A DNA stretch of 35,630 nt from a virus. Positions 21,138 through 30,616 of this stretch are shown in pieces (position 1 is the first letter of the stretch; each line of letters begins with the position of its first letter). A program made the position numbers and the translations under genes. Under the pieces are notes generated by a model that worked only from the letters and a program-made list of their open reading frames with translations, had not been told where the DNA came from and did not search any database. The stretch lies in IMG/VR virus record IMGVR_UViG_3300045107_000625, positions 1 through 35,630 of that record; one strand, written 5' to 3'.

Positions 21138-21617
21138 ATGGCCTCTAAAACCCAGATTGAACTGGAAACCTTACGCCGCCAGGTGGCTGACCTCGAGGTG
21201 CGCTTGGCGGCCCTACAACCTACCCCCGGTTTGTCGGGGGCACAAAAGCCGTGGACGGTACAGGTAGGTGGCGAGCCGGTAGCGCTGCGAGCCCTGACCG
21301 AATCGCAGTGGGTCGCTGCGCTAGGCGAATTGCCCGCGTTTCTGCTGACCTACATTGCCGGTAAGCAGTCGGGCAATAGCGATGACCCCGAGCTGCTGGG
21401 TAAAATCCGCCTAACCGCCCAAACCTGGATTGTGGCCTGTGCTCTCAAACCCGACGAGCTGCGCCTGGAGCGCCTGACTATCCCTGAGGCGGTGGAGGCG
21501 GTGAGGGTCATTGCGGCCTTGAACGGCGTTGACCAGGCGCTGGCCCAGTTTTTTCGAGAACGACTCCTCGGCCATGCTGCTCGACCAGGCGGCGCGGCGA
21601 TACGGAACACGGCCTAG
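21138..21617 (+). CDS. Tail assembly chaperone, short (G-like) product
   Basis: 159 residues, located between tail tube and tape measure, where long-tailed phages encode the chaperone pair. The sequence VGGEPVALRALTESQWVAALGELPAF is typical of chaperone N-termini. The six-T run 21549-21554, in codons CAG TTT TTT CGA, marks where ribosomes could shift into the frame ending at 21768. A 51-bp part (21237-21287) is identical to part of the replication gene at 9473. The N-terminal helix (LETLRRQVADLEVRLAAL) looks like an added coiled coil. Confidence 0.75.
   Translation: MASKTQIELETLRRQVADLEVRLAALQPTPGLSGAQKPWTVQVGGEPVALRALTESQWVAALGELPAFLLTYIAGKQSGNSDDPELLGKIRLTAQTWIVACALKPDELRLERLTIPEAVEAVRVIAALNGVDQALAQFFRERLLGHAARPGGAAIRNTA
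21237..21287. repeat. 51-bp perfect repeat, copy in the tail chaperone gene
   Basis: Identical to 9866-9916. Here the encoded GAQKPWTVQVGGEPVAL continues smoothly into a chaperone-like sequence, so this is the more likely original location. Confidence 0.9.
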
Positions 21618-21768
21618 CGCCTTGCTGGGCATTGCGAGCACCCGCACCGCCCTGGCCTTCGACCTGGCGCTGGCCCAAAAAGCTGCGCTGCATGACCTCG
21701 AGCATCAATCCGGCGAGTTCTGGTGGATACCGTTAGTGCAACTGGCCAAGGGGTTTATGAATGGCTGA
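21550..21768 (+). CDS. Tail assembly chaperone, frameshift extension (GT-like)
   Basis: This frame has no good start of its own (ATG 21574 lacks a ribosome site) but stays open from the T-run at 21549 to 21768. A +1 or -2 shift there would give an about 209-residue fusion continuing FFENDSSAMLLDQAARRYG. The segment LLDQAARRYGTRPSALLGI and the later QSGEFWWIPLVQ are typical of chaperone T domains. Such frameshifts are conserved in long-tailed phages, usually -1; Mu uses -2. The stop overlaps the next ATG. Confidence 0.7.
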   Translation, partial: FFENDSSAMLLDQAARRYGTRPSALLGIASTRTALAFDLALAQKAALHDLEHQSGEFWWIPLVQLAKGFMNG

Positions 21769-21952
21769 GCCAATCCAAAGCGTAGAAGCCGAATACCTCG
21801 AGGAGGCCGGGGTATTCGTGTTCATATTGTCCAACGGACAAAAAATCGGGGTTAGCGCTACCGGATTATATCGCCTGGGCAGCCTCGAAGGTAAAAGCTG
21901 GTCCGAGCTGCTCGAGGAACTGCCCAACACGCCGGTAAAACTTTATGGCTGA
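21761..21952 (+). CDS. Hypothetical small protein before the tape measure (63 aa)
   Basis: ATG 21761 overlaps the end of the chaperone frame; its stop overlaps the tape-measure ATG. It has strands EYLEEAGVFVFILSNGQKIGVSATGLYRL followed by an acidic helix (SWSELLEELP). The overlaps on both sides argue that it is a real coupled gene. The function is unknown. Confidence 0.65.
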   Translation: MAEPIQSVEAEYLEEAGVFVFILSNGQKIGVSATGLYRLGSLEGKSWSELLEELPNTPVKLYG

Positions 21953-24900
21953 GCAGCTTAGCCTGGGCGACTTGACCTGGAAACTCGGGTTCGACTCCGA
22001 GGATCAGTTCCTGTCCGCACTGAACGAGTTATTCGCTAAGGCCGAGGCCAAGGCCAAATCCGGCGGGGCGGTGGGGGGGGAAGAGTTTGGCAAAGCGTTT
22101 ACCGCCAAGGCCAAACAGAGCGCCTCAGGTTTTGGCGATGACTTTATCCGCTCGCTGGGTATCCAAACACTGGGCACGTTTCTAGGCCAGGCCCTGCAAA
22201 CCGCATTCCAGAGCGCAATATCGGCTACGCAGCAATTCGTGAGTGACTCTAACCGCGAGTTTCGCAGCTATCAAATCAATTTGAACACCATCGCTACCAA
22301 CACCAACGAATCGCTAGATAAAATCAAAGCCGGTATCAAAAGCATTTCCGACGAGAGCCGGGTTTTTAGTGAGGTCGAGGTTTCTCGCGGGGTAGCCGAG
22401 CTAATCAAGGCTGGTTATGACGCTAGCACCGCGCTCAACATTGTCAGCAAATCGGCCAACCTCGCCAAAAGCGAAATCAACGACCTCACTGGGCAATATG
22501 CTGACCTGGGAGGAGTTTCCAAACAAGTATCAGATGTAATGGCGGGATTTGGTATTCAGACTGGCGACGTGGCTCGAGTGGTAGATGTGCTGGCAAAAGG
22601 GGCGGCGCAGTCTAAGCTGGGCATCACCGACCTGGTGGAGGCCATCGCACCCATCGGGTCGTTTGCCAAAAACGCGGGCTTGAGCCTCGAGGAAACCGTT
22701 TCAGCCATCGCTCAGCTCAAAAACACGGGTTTGCCTGCAGCCGAGGCCGCTACTGCGCTACGCACGGTGTTGCAACAGTTAATTACGCCTCCGCAGAACG
22801 TCAAGAAAGCGTTTGACGAGCTGGGGCTGACGCTGATAAAAGCCGACGGCACCTTGCGACCTTTTCCGGAAATACTGGCTAATATCCAGCGTGTCGCCGA
22901 AAGCGGCGGTAGAGGAGTACAACTGCTGTCGTATGGGCTAGGTACGTACGGAAACAACGCCGCACAGGCGCTAGGAAAAGCTCAACAGGCCACCAAAGAT
23001 TTTTCGATTGAACTGCAAAATTCGGCTGGATATGCTCAACAATACGCAGACTCGCTCAATAAAGGCATCATCTCCGGGGCCGATTTTGACCGGCAAATAG
23101 CCAACGCCAAGCGGGCGCTGGGCGAACAGCTCAAGCCGGTTCTGCTCGATCTATATACCAACATCCTGCCGCCATTTATCCGGCTAATCCAGGATGCTGC
23201 TCCTTTGCTCGAGCGCTTAGCAAGCGCAATTGATAACATTGGAAAACCTACGTTTAAACCCGGAGCAAAAGATGCCCTCGAGGCCCTCTACACCGATGCT
23301 GACAAAGCCGATGTAGCTTTGACTCGTATTGCGGACAACCAGAAAAAACTCGACTTGGCTCGAGAAAAATTGTCTACCGCGACCGCAGTACCAGCGGTAA
23401 CGCTAGCCGCTAATTTACAAATTGACGCCACCAAAAAGGAAATCGCGAACCTCGAGCAGGCTATTGCTGCCGATCAAAAAATCTTAGATGGGCTCAAACG
23501 TCAGGCCGCCGAAAGCAGCCAAGCCGTTGCCACAACTCCCAACAAACCCACATCCACCGCTGACCCCAGCGCATTTACTGTAGGCCGAGGCAATCCCTCT
23601 GGCCGTTCCCGCACCCCTAAAGACCCCATCCTCGAGCAGGCTCAGGAGCTGGACAAAAACTTACGCCTGCTCGAGACGCGCTTTACCTTGGGGCAGGTGC
23701 CTCTGGAGAAATATCAGGCTGAACTCTCCACGCTCGAGGGCCGCTTCCAAACCCTGGGTAAATCCGCCCGCAGCACCGACCAACAGCTTGCGGTGGCCGA
23801 AGGCTTGAAGGCGGTACAGGCTGCGCGGGAAAAGCAGGACAAGCTCGACCAGGAAGCCAGGGCCAAAGCAGCCCAATCCGAGGTAGACCAGGCCCGGTGG
23901 GTAGCCGAGCAGAAAACCGAATCCTACAAACTAGCCTACGAAGCCGAAAAACAATATCAGGACGAACTGGATAGGCAAAAAGCCCAAGCTGTGCAGACCG
24001 ATTTTGAGCGGGCACGGGATGTAGCAAGCGCTCAGGCCGCCAGTTTCCAGAAGGCCCTTGACGACAAAGCCAAGCTAGTGGACACCACCAACGATGTGGA
24101 GGGTCTTGAGGCCCTCAAAGCCTTTTACGAAAACTTGGGCCTGACCGGCGAAGCGGCCTACCAGCGCATACTGACCAAGCTGGACGAGTTATACACCTTC
24201 CAGAAGCAATTTGGGGCGGAATCGGCCAAAAACCGAGAGGCCAACATTTTGGCCTCGGATAAAACTTTGCAGCAGCAGTTGTTCGATGCTCGCCAGGTTG
24301 CAGCCAGCTTTGCCGAAAACCCAAAGCTGTTTACCCAGGCCGACCTGGACAAAACCTCTCAAGCCATAGACCTACTCGAGCTGTACGGTCAGGACGTGGG
24401 CCACCTGCGCGAACTGCTGGGGCAGGCCACTACCGAGTTCGTGCAGATGAGCAACGCGGCCAGCGGAGTGTTTAGCGACCAGGCTCCGGTGCAGGACTAC
24501 ATCAACAATTTCGACAAGCTGGTTTTGCAGCTCAAAACCGGTGAAACCACCAGTGCGGAATTTAGAGCCCAGGCCGAGGCCATCATTGCGCAGCTCGATA
24601 AATACGCTGCTATTGCCGCTTCCAACGGTGACTTTACCTTGTTCGATGCAGCCAACAAAGCTGCCGATGCCCTGTTTACTCGCCTGAACGACATTATCGG
24701 CCTGGGCAAAACTGCCGTCAAAGGGCCGGATAATACCGTCCTGGGCAAGTTGCCGGAGGACCTTAAAGCGGCTGGGGACGATGTAGGCGAACTCGAGGGC
24801 AAGGTCAACTCGCTGATAGTAGCTCTGAACAACGCGCCTACCGACCCGCTCGAGCTGGAAGCCTTTGCCAACGAGGTCAACACCCAGATGTTTGCCCTGT

Positions 24901-25640
24901 TCGACGAACTCGAGGCCAAACTGGCCGCACTGCCGCCGGATGACCCCGCGGTAGCCCGCCTGCAGCAAACCCTGGATTTGCTGCGGCAGATTGCTATTGT
25001 GGGGACAAGCATGCCCAATGCATTGCCTGCGTACAATGCGCCTTCGCAGGCTCAACAACAATACCGTGCCGGTGAGCGCGACCCCGGCAACCCGGTCATT
25101 TCCGCCCCGCCCTCGGTTGATTTTTCCAACGTAGAAAAACAGCTTGGAAACCGCATGACCTCCATCGCGGGCACGTTTATCAAAGATTTGATTGGTGGCG
25201 CTACTGATGTGGGCGGTGCGCTGAAAAAGGCCCTTGGCGATGCCAGCAGCTTCTTCCTCGACCAAATGATTCAGGGCATTATCGGTCCCATTGCTCAGGA
25301 ATTGGGTAAAGCGGTAGCCGGTAGCCTGTTTGAAAAAGGCGCTACCGGAGCGCTTTCCTTGGGCCCGCTGGGTCTGATCGTGGGCGGGGGACTACTGCTG
25401 GGCAGCCTGCTATTGGGCAGCGGGGGGAAGAGTGCGAGCCAGCAGGCCGCCGAAAGCAGCCGCCCCAGTACCGGGGGGGCCAGCAGCATCACCTATGAGA
25501 GTAATTTGACCCTCAACGTGCCCTATGTGGGCAGCTTGGCCGATCCGAACTTCCGGGCACAACTGAGAGACTACGTGTTCTCGATCCTCGAGGAGTTCGA
25601 GCGGCGGCTGCGCCCCGCCGGAGCTGGAGCCACGGCATGA
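21945..25640 (+). CDS. Tape measure protein (1231 aa)
   Basis: The largest tail gene but one, following the chaperones. Residues about 115-300 (DESRVFSEVEVSRGVAELIKAGYDAS, then LSLEETVSAIAQLKNTGLPAAEAATALRTVL) match the PhageMin_Tail domain of tape measures. Long charged coiled-coil stretches follow (about 450-900). Hydrophobic parts occur near residue 65-90 and at about 1135-1165 (GPLGLIVGGGLLLGSLLLG), as expected of a protein threading the tail and later the host membrane. At about 1.5 Å per residue, the tail would be roughly 185 nm long. Confidence 0.93.
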   Translation: MAEQLSLGDLTWKLGFDSEDQFLSALNELFAKAEAKAKSGGAVGGEEFGKAFTAKAKQSASGFGDDFIRSLGIQTLGTFLGQALQTAFQSAISATQQFVSDSNREFRSYQINLNTIATNTNESLDKIKAGIKSISDESRVFSEVEVSRGVAELIKAGYDASTALNIVSKSANLAKSEINDLTGQYADLGGVSKQVSDVMAGFGIQTGDVARVVDVLAKGAAQSKLGITDLVEAIAPIGSFAKNAGLSLEETVSAIAQLKNTGLPAAEAATALRTVLQQLITPPQNVKKAFDELGLTLIKADGTLRPFPEILANIQRVAESGGRGVQLLSYGLGTYGNNAAQALGKAQQATKDFSIELQNSAGYAQQYADSLNKGIISGADFDRQIANAKRALGEQLKPVLLDLYTNILPPFIRLIQDAAPLLERLASAIDNIGKPTFKPGAKDALEALYTDADKADVALTRIADNQKKLDLAREKLSTATAVPAVTLAANLQIDATKKEIANLEQAIAADQKILDGLKRQAAESSQAVATTPNKPTSTADPSAFTVGRGNPSGRSRTPKDPILEQAQELDKNLRLLETRFTLGQVPLEKYQAELSTLEGRFQTLGKSARSTDQQLAVAEGLKAVQAAREKQDKLDQEARAKAAQSEVDQARWVAEQKTESYKLAYEAEKQYQDELDRQKAQAVQTDFERARDVASAQAASFQKALDDKAKLVDTTNDVEGLEALKAFYENLGLTGEAAYQRILTKLDELYTFQKQFGAESAKNREANILASDKTLQQQLFDARQVAASFAENPKLFTQADLDKTSQAIDLLELYGQDVGHLRELLGQATTEFVQMSNAASGVFSDQAPVQDYINNFDKLVLQLKTGETTSAEFRAQAEAIIAQLDKYAAIAASNGDFTLFDAANKAADALFTRLNDIIGLGKTAVKGPDNTVLGKLPEDLKAAGDDVGELEGKVNSLIVALNNAPTDPLELEAFANEVNTQMFALFDELEAKLAALPPDDPAVARLQQTLDLLRQIAIVGTSMPNALPAYNAPSQAQQQYRAGERDPGNPVISAPPSVDFSNVEKQLGNRMTSIAGTFIKDLIGGATDVGGALKKALGDASSFFLDQMIQGIIGPIAQELGKAVAGSLFEKGATGALSLGPLGLIVGGGLLLGSLLLGSGGKSASQQAAESSRPSTGGASSITYESNLTLNVPYVGSLADPNFRAQLRDYVFSILEEFERRLRPAGAGATA

Positions 25641-25677
25641 GTATCGCCACGCGCCGGGCCGCAGGAGCAGCTTGACT

Positions 25678-26100
25678 ATGAGCCTATACACCCCAATCAC
25701 GGTCACCCCGGTCGCTCCGGCAGGGTCCGCGGTGACCCTGCCGATGCCGGAGAGTGTGCAATTCCAGGGGAGTAGCAGCATCAGCTTCGTTTTCAAGGAC
25801 CCCTGGCCGAGCACCGACCTCCAGGCCCTGCTGAAGCCGGTGCTCTCCCAGCCTGCCGAAAAAATCCTCACCGGTCGGACCCTCCTGAACAAGCAATACG
25901 CCATCGTCAGCCCCCCCGGAGTGTTGGTAGACCTGACCTGGGGGGAGGCTGAGCCGTTTGACGGAGGGACCATCGCCCACGCGGCTCGGGGCGTGCTGGC
26001 CTTGCCCACGGGGGGCTACGACCGCAGCAGCCGCACCTTCAACGTAGTGCTGTACGCCTGCAGCGTGGCCTTTTTGTGGGGCGGGGGGAGCCTGAGCTAA
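25678..26100 (+). CDS. Distal tail protein, hypothetical (140 aa)
   Basis: ATG 25678, or TTG 25672, which is closer to the AGGAG at 25663-25667. A beta-rich protein (TPITVTPVAPAGSAVTLPMPESVQFQGSSSISFVF, then RTFNVVLYACSVAFLWGGGSL). It lies between tape measure and hub, where distal tail (Dit-like) proteins are found. It is shorter than usual Dit proteins. The assignment is from position only. Its stop overlaps the start of the next gene. Confidence 0.6.
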   Translation: MSLYTPITVTPVAPAGSAVTLPMPESVQFQGSSSISFVFKDPWPSTDLQALLKPVLSQPAEKILTGRTLLNKQYAIVSPPGVLVDLTWGEAEPFDGGTIAHAARGVLALPTGGYDRSSRTFNVVLYACSVAFLWGGGSLS

Positions 26101-29100
26101 TGCCACTCGATCCATCTGGCCGCCACTCGATTGGCCCGGCAATTGACCCTAATCTAGTGGGGCCGGACCTGACCCTTCCGCCCAGCGACATCACCGACGG
26201 GCGCACGGACGCCACTCTGCTGGCCCCTAGCGATCCGACCCGGCCCGAGCGCTGGATTACGGTGACCCCAGGCAGCCTCTATTTCGACGACCTGGACCGC
26301 CTGTTAGCTCGAATCTTCTGGTCGCCTGAGGGGGGGCTGGGGGCTCAGTGGGTGTATCACACCCCTAGCGGCTGGTCGTGCAGTGCGGCTCAGACACTAT
26401 ATGCCGCCAGCCGTTTCGCGCGGGCAGCATTGGTCGATGCAGTCGAAAGCCCCCTTTGGGTCTATCCTCTGCAAGCGGTCACCGGCGTGACCTTGGTGGT
26501 GGGGCCGGGCAGCCGCGATGCTGGGGGGACGGAAGTAGGATTTATCGTCGAGAGCTGGGGACTCCGATACAACGGGCTGCATGACTACGCCTGGAAGCGC
26601 CAAAACGATGCTCAATCCGAAGAGCGCATCCTGCCGCTGCCTGGGGGGGTATCTGCCTCGGATTTGCTGAGCAGCGTTGCCTTGGTTACCGTAGACCGCA
26701 ACGGCCCGCTGGCCTGGGAGCGGGCTGTGGTGTACGCCACCTCGAGCAACATCTACGTGCAACTGCTGTTGCAAACCTACGACACGCCCGGCTTGCCCTC
26801 CCCGCTACAGCTCACCGGGACTCCGATCGCCGTGACCAAACCCAGTGATCTCAGTGTCGTCGAAACGGTCTTGGCTCGCGAAATCGGCGTCAATGTGGTG
26901 GCCACAGATAACACTGGATTTTTTGGCCTGGCCGTGCAGGGGCGAACCGGCGGCGGTGCGAGCGCGACCTGGGGGTTTGTGGTCGCGGTGGCTGCGAGCG
27001 GAGGCTATGGGTATAGCCTGTCGGCGCAGGGCAGGATGCTCGAGAGCGGAACGCTGGCCCCGTTGTGGATTATCCCGGATTACGCGCAGGTAATCCCCGG
27101 CGGCTACGGCGGGGCGGCAGCATTTGGGCTTGGCGTAGGGCTGACCGGCACGGATACGATTGCCGAGCTATATTGGGAGTACGTCGGCGGCACCCTGAGC
27201 CTGTTACCCAGCGCGAATAGCACATTGCTCAGCGGCATGACCGCACACGGTCCAGATACTCCGCTCGCGTATTTAAATCGCGGCCTTGAGGCCGCATCGC
27301 TATATTTCAACGACCTCGCGTATACCGCGGCGATGCCGTACTGGACCAACGACCCCTATAACACGTATATCGGGTTGTTCTCCCCGCCTGGCAGCGACGA
27401 GGCCCAGGCGAGGAGCACTCTGCTGGTCACGGTATACCCCAGCGGCAGGGCCCTGGATTTGATCCCAACGGGGCCAAATCGAGTCCTGGTTCCTATTCTG
27501 ACCTCGAGATCGCTCACCCTGCGCGAATTGGAGTGGACTGCGCTTCCCCCGCCCGCACCCAGCTACCAGGACCGCGTTCGTCTGACCATTTCCAAACAAG
27601 CCTCGAACGTGGGCCGCAGCGGAGCCATTCAGTTCGCCGACTACGCCCTCTCGCTCACGGTGACCCCGGACGTACGCCTCGAGGCCGGCAGCGCCCAAGT
27701 CATCGGCCACGCCCTGGACCCGGCCACCCCGGCGCTGAGCTATTACGTCAAATCCATCTCAGAGGATAACGGGCTCCTGACCTATACCGGGGAGACCATC
27801 CTGGCCCGGATGGCCAGAGAACGCCCAGACGATTTCGTAGCTCAAGGGCCGTTCACCGGCAAACAGGCGTTGGAAACCATCCTGACCCACTGGGCCGCCA
27901 AATATACCTGGCTGCAATGGGACGAGCTGCCCGAGTTCTACCTCTCCGGCGATACCCAGATGCCGATGTTCCCGGGGCTAATCCTGCTCAACGCTCAGGA
28001 TGGCGATGGGCGGGTGACCAGCCGCAAAACCATGCGGCAGTGGCTCGAGGACTACTTCAAAGTCTTTGAGGGGTACACGTTCCAGGCTGCGGCCACCGGC
28101 AAGCTGCGGGTAGTGCCCCCGCCTTGGTTAGACGCTTCGCCTCGGGTGACCCTGACCCAGGACGACTTTTTGCAAATTGCCGAAGGCACGGACACCGAAA
28201 GCATTCGCAACCTGGCCGTTGTGACCAGCCAGGGGCTGGAGTTCCCCTCCGGCGAGGTAGAGGTGGTGGACGAACCCTACACCTATCCCGGCACCGGCCC
28301 CGGCGGGGCCATCGTGATGAACCACGAGGTTTCCCCGGGCACCACCATCACGGTCAAGGATGTTTCGGGGACGGTGACCTACCAAGCGGGGGTGGACTAT
28401 CTGTTTTACAACCCCGGCTCAACCGGGCATAGCGAAATCCAGCGGCTGCCCTCCGGCGGGATCGGGGCCAGCGCCACCATCAAAGTCAGCTACCGCTACA
28501 AAGCCACCTTGCCCGATGTGATGGTTCCGTCAGGATTTGCCTTGTGGGGCCGCATCCAGGCCCTGAACAACTTCGTGCCCTGGGGGCCCAAGCCCGCCGA
28601 CCTGACCCTGGACTACAAACCCCTGGGGCCCACCACCGCGAGCGGGGGCTACGCCCAGCCGCCGATCCTGGACCTGAACAACAGCGGCACCCTGATCACC
28701 TACTCGCCCTCGAAGTGGCCGCTGCAGGAAAACATCCTCCTGACCGGGGACTCCATTGAGGTGCGCTGGAACGTCAAGGACTGGCTCTCGCAGTGGCAGA
28801 CCGGCGATATCGGCCCCTATGACAACCCCGGCAGGGGCACCTTGCCACTGGACAATCAGGAGCACCTGCTGGGCATCACCGTGTTCACCGCCCCGGGAAC
28901 GGATAATTTCAGCCCGCAGCAGGCCAAGATGTGGCTCTGGGGCCAGTGGGCCGGCGACGGGATATTCCTGCGGGCCCAGGTCTGGCTGGCCGATCAAAAA
29001 ATTCCCCCGCCGCTCGCCACCGGCATCTGGGTCCACGGCATCTGGGTGCAACTGAACGGCAGCGGGCGCAAGCTGCAAAAATCCAGCCGTACCTACATCG

Positions 29101-30608
29101 GGCGCTATACCGAAAATGATATCGACCTCCCGGGCGTGGTGGAGAGCCGGGCCGCGTTCGGCCCGCGGGAGGAAAGCTTTGACACCGGGCTGCTCTCTAT
29201 CCCGGATGATGCGTTATTGGCTCGAATCGCTCGAGCCAAGGTCTTGGAGCGGCTCAACCCGGCCCAGATCGTGGTGGCCCAGATCGCCCCGCCGTTTCGG
29301 GTGGGGATGGAAGACATCGGCAGGGAGTTCATTCTGCCCGCTCCGAGCGGCGGGACCCGAAAGGGAATCCTCGAGAGTTTGGACTACTCCGAGACCCACG
29401 AGAGCGGCGGGAGCGCCCTCAGCCTCACCGCCCGCTTCCGGGTGACCGAGAGCTTGCTGGCCGGGCAGGGGGGCAGCAGTTGGGTGGGGATCAGCACGTA
29501 CGGCCAAGCCTACTACACCGGCGGAGTTTTTGCCGCGAACTCTGGCGGCGGGGTGGGCGGCTCGCCCGGCGGCGGTAGCGGCGGCGGCGGGCCCACTTTA
29601 CCCAGCGGCTTCCCGCCCACCGCCTTCCACTGGATGGGCACCCAGAACCTCAGCCCGCAGGACGTATTTTCCAACCCGAGCTACTATCAAAATTTGCCCT
29701 TCAACTCCTTCATCGTCAACACTGACGAGAGCTGGAGCCTGCTGCTAGGAAACTCGATCCGCTCCAAAAGCCAAATTGTGAACGAGCTGGTCCAGCTGCA
29801 AGCGGCCCTGCCGGGGCGGGGAATCATCGTGATTTTGCACAAGCAGGCCCCGCCGCCCTCGTTCCTCTTCGACGACGCCGCCTGGGGCCGGATATGCGCC
29901 AACGGCGCGGTGTGGGCGGCGGCCCTCGAGGAGGCCAAATCCAAAGGCGTGAACGTGATGGCGGCGGTTGACCCTGAGGGCAACGTCAGCGACTGGGGGC
30001 ACTACGGCGACGCCAGCAAAGCCGCCCAGCGGGGCAGTCAGTTCGCAACCGCAGTCCACCCGGTCTCTATCAGTTTGCGCTGGTTGTGGCTGCACGGGCT
30101 TTACAACGGGATCACCGGCATCCCCCCGGAAGTGGTCGGGCAAGTCAGCATCCCCGGGTGGACCCCCGACCCGGTCGCCGCTCAGACCGGCGGGGGCTTC
30201 CGTGCCCAGGCTGCCTTCCAGGGCCAGTTCATCGCGGGCGGCATTGGGATCAAACCCCGGCGCTGGGCCATCAATGGCGTCGAGGTCTACCAGCTCCGCA
30301 CCCACGCCCATTTCGTCCGCACGTTGACCTACATGCGCCAGCTCGGGCAGATCATCTCCGACCCGCTGATCCTGCCTCCGGCTCTGGCCGGCAACTACAC
30401 CGACTGGGTCGCCACCGGGGCCAGCGTGAGCATCACCACCGGCACCGGCCCGCTGCCAGTAGATCCCACCAGCATGAACCAGGCCCTGAACAACGCGCTG
30501 GTGACCGCCGATAGCGACGCGATCGTGTGGTGCTACGCGGAGGCTGAGCCCTCGAGCGCGGTCTACGCAGCCTGGGCCGCGGCCATCGCCGATCCCCACG
30601 AAGTTTAG
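26100..30608 (+). CDS. Giant tail hub/tip protein with C-terminal TIM-barrel-like hydrolase domain (1502 aa)
   Basis: Residues about 1-490 are beta-rich with no family recognised. About 490-1120 looks like a hub/central-fibre region (VRLTISKQASNVGRSGAIQ, TGKQALETILTHWAAKYTWL), including the 745-805 beta module shared with the tail tube protein. A Gly/Ser linker (about 1149-1165) then leads to a separate domain (about 1175-1500). That domain has FHWMGTQNLSP, GRGIIVILHKQ, VNVMAAVDPEGNVSDWG and VEVYQLRTHAHF, a periodic strand-helix pattern suggesting a glycosidase-like barrel. It probably contacts and opens the cell surface. The enzyme activity is inference. Confidence 0.75.
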   Translation: MPLDPSGRHSIGPAIDPNLVGPDLTLPPSDITDGRTDATLLAPSDPTRPERWITVTPGSLYFDDLDRLLARIFWSPEGGLGAQWVYHTPSGWSCSAAQTLYAASRFARAALVDAVESPLWVYPLQAVTGVTLVVGPGSRDAGGTEVGFIVESWGLRYNGLHDYAWKRQNDAQSEERILPLPGGVSASDLLSSVALVTVDRNGPLAWERAVVYATSSNIYVQLLLQTYDTPGLPSPLQLTGTPIAVTKPSDLSVVETVLAREIGVNVVATDNTGFFGLAVQGRTGGGASATWGFVVAVAASGGYGYSLSAQGRMLESGTLAPLWIIPDYAQVIPGGYGGAAAFGLGVGLTGTDTIAELYWEYVGGTLSLLPSANSTLLSGMTAHGPDTPLAYLNRGLEAASLYFNDLAYTAAMPYWTNDPYNTYIGLFSPPGSDEAQARSTLLVTVYPSGRALDLIPTGPNRVLVPILTSRSLTLRELEWTALPPPAPSYQDRVRLTISKQASNVGRSGAIQFADYALSLTVTPDVRLEAGSAQVIGHALDPATPALSYYVKSISEDNGLLTYTGETILARMARERPDDFVAQGPFTGKQALETILTHWAAKYTWLQWDELPEFYLSGDTQMPMFPGLILLNAQDGDGRVTSRKTMRQWLEDYFKVFEGYTFQAAATGKLRVVPPPWLDASPRVTLTQDDFLQIAEGTDTESIRNLAVVTSQGLEFPSGEVEVVDEPYTYPGTGPGGAIVMNHEVSPGTTITVKDVSGTVTYQAGVDYLFYNPGSTGHSEIQRLPSGGIGASATIKVSYRYKATLPDVMVPSGFALWGRIQALNNFVPWGPKPADLTLDYKPLGPTTASGGYAQPPILDLNNSGTLITYSPSKWPLQENILLTGDSIEVRWNVKDWLSQWQTGDIGPYDNPGRGTLPLDNQEHLLGITVFTAPGTDNFSPQQAKMWLWGQWAGDGIFLRAQVWLADQKIPPPLATGIWVHGIWVQLNGSGRKLQKSSRTYIGRYTENDIDLPGVVESRAAFGPREESFDTGLLSIPDDALLARIARAKVLERLNPAQIVVAQIAPPFRVGMEDIGREFILPAPSGGTRKGILESLDYSETHESGGSALSLTARFRVTESLLAGQGGSSWVGISTYGQAYYTGGVFAANSGGGVGGSPGGGSGGGGPTLPSGFPPTAFHWMGTQNLSPQDVFSNPSYYQNLPFNSFIVNTDESWSLLLGNSIRSKSQIVNELVQLQAALPGRGIIVILHKQAPPPSFLFDDAAWGRICANGAVWAAALEEAKSKGVNVMAAVDPEGNVSDWGHYGDASKAAQRGSQFATAVHPVSISLRWLWLHGLYNGITGIPPEVVGQVSIPGWTPDPVAAQTGGGFRAQAAFQGQFIAGGIGIKPRRWAINGVEVYQLRTHAHFVRTLTYMRQLGQIISDPLILPPALAGNYTDWVATGASVSITTGTGPLPVDPTSMNQALNNALVTADSDAIVWCYAEAEPSSAVYAAWAAAIADPHEV

Positions 30609-30616
30609 GAGGATTT

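Noticed and set aside
25637-25675. 12-codon ORF at the end of the tape measure gene
   Set aside because: Starts ATGA at the tape-measure stop but is too short and featureless to support as a gene; it may only help ribosomes reach the next start.
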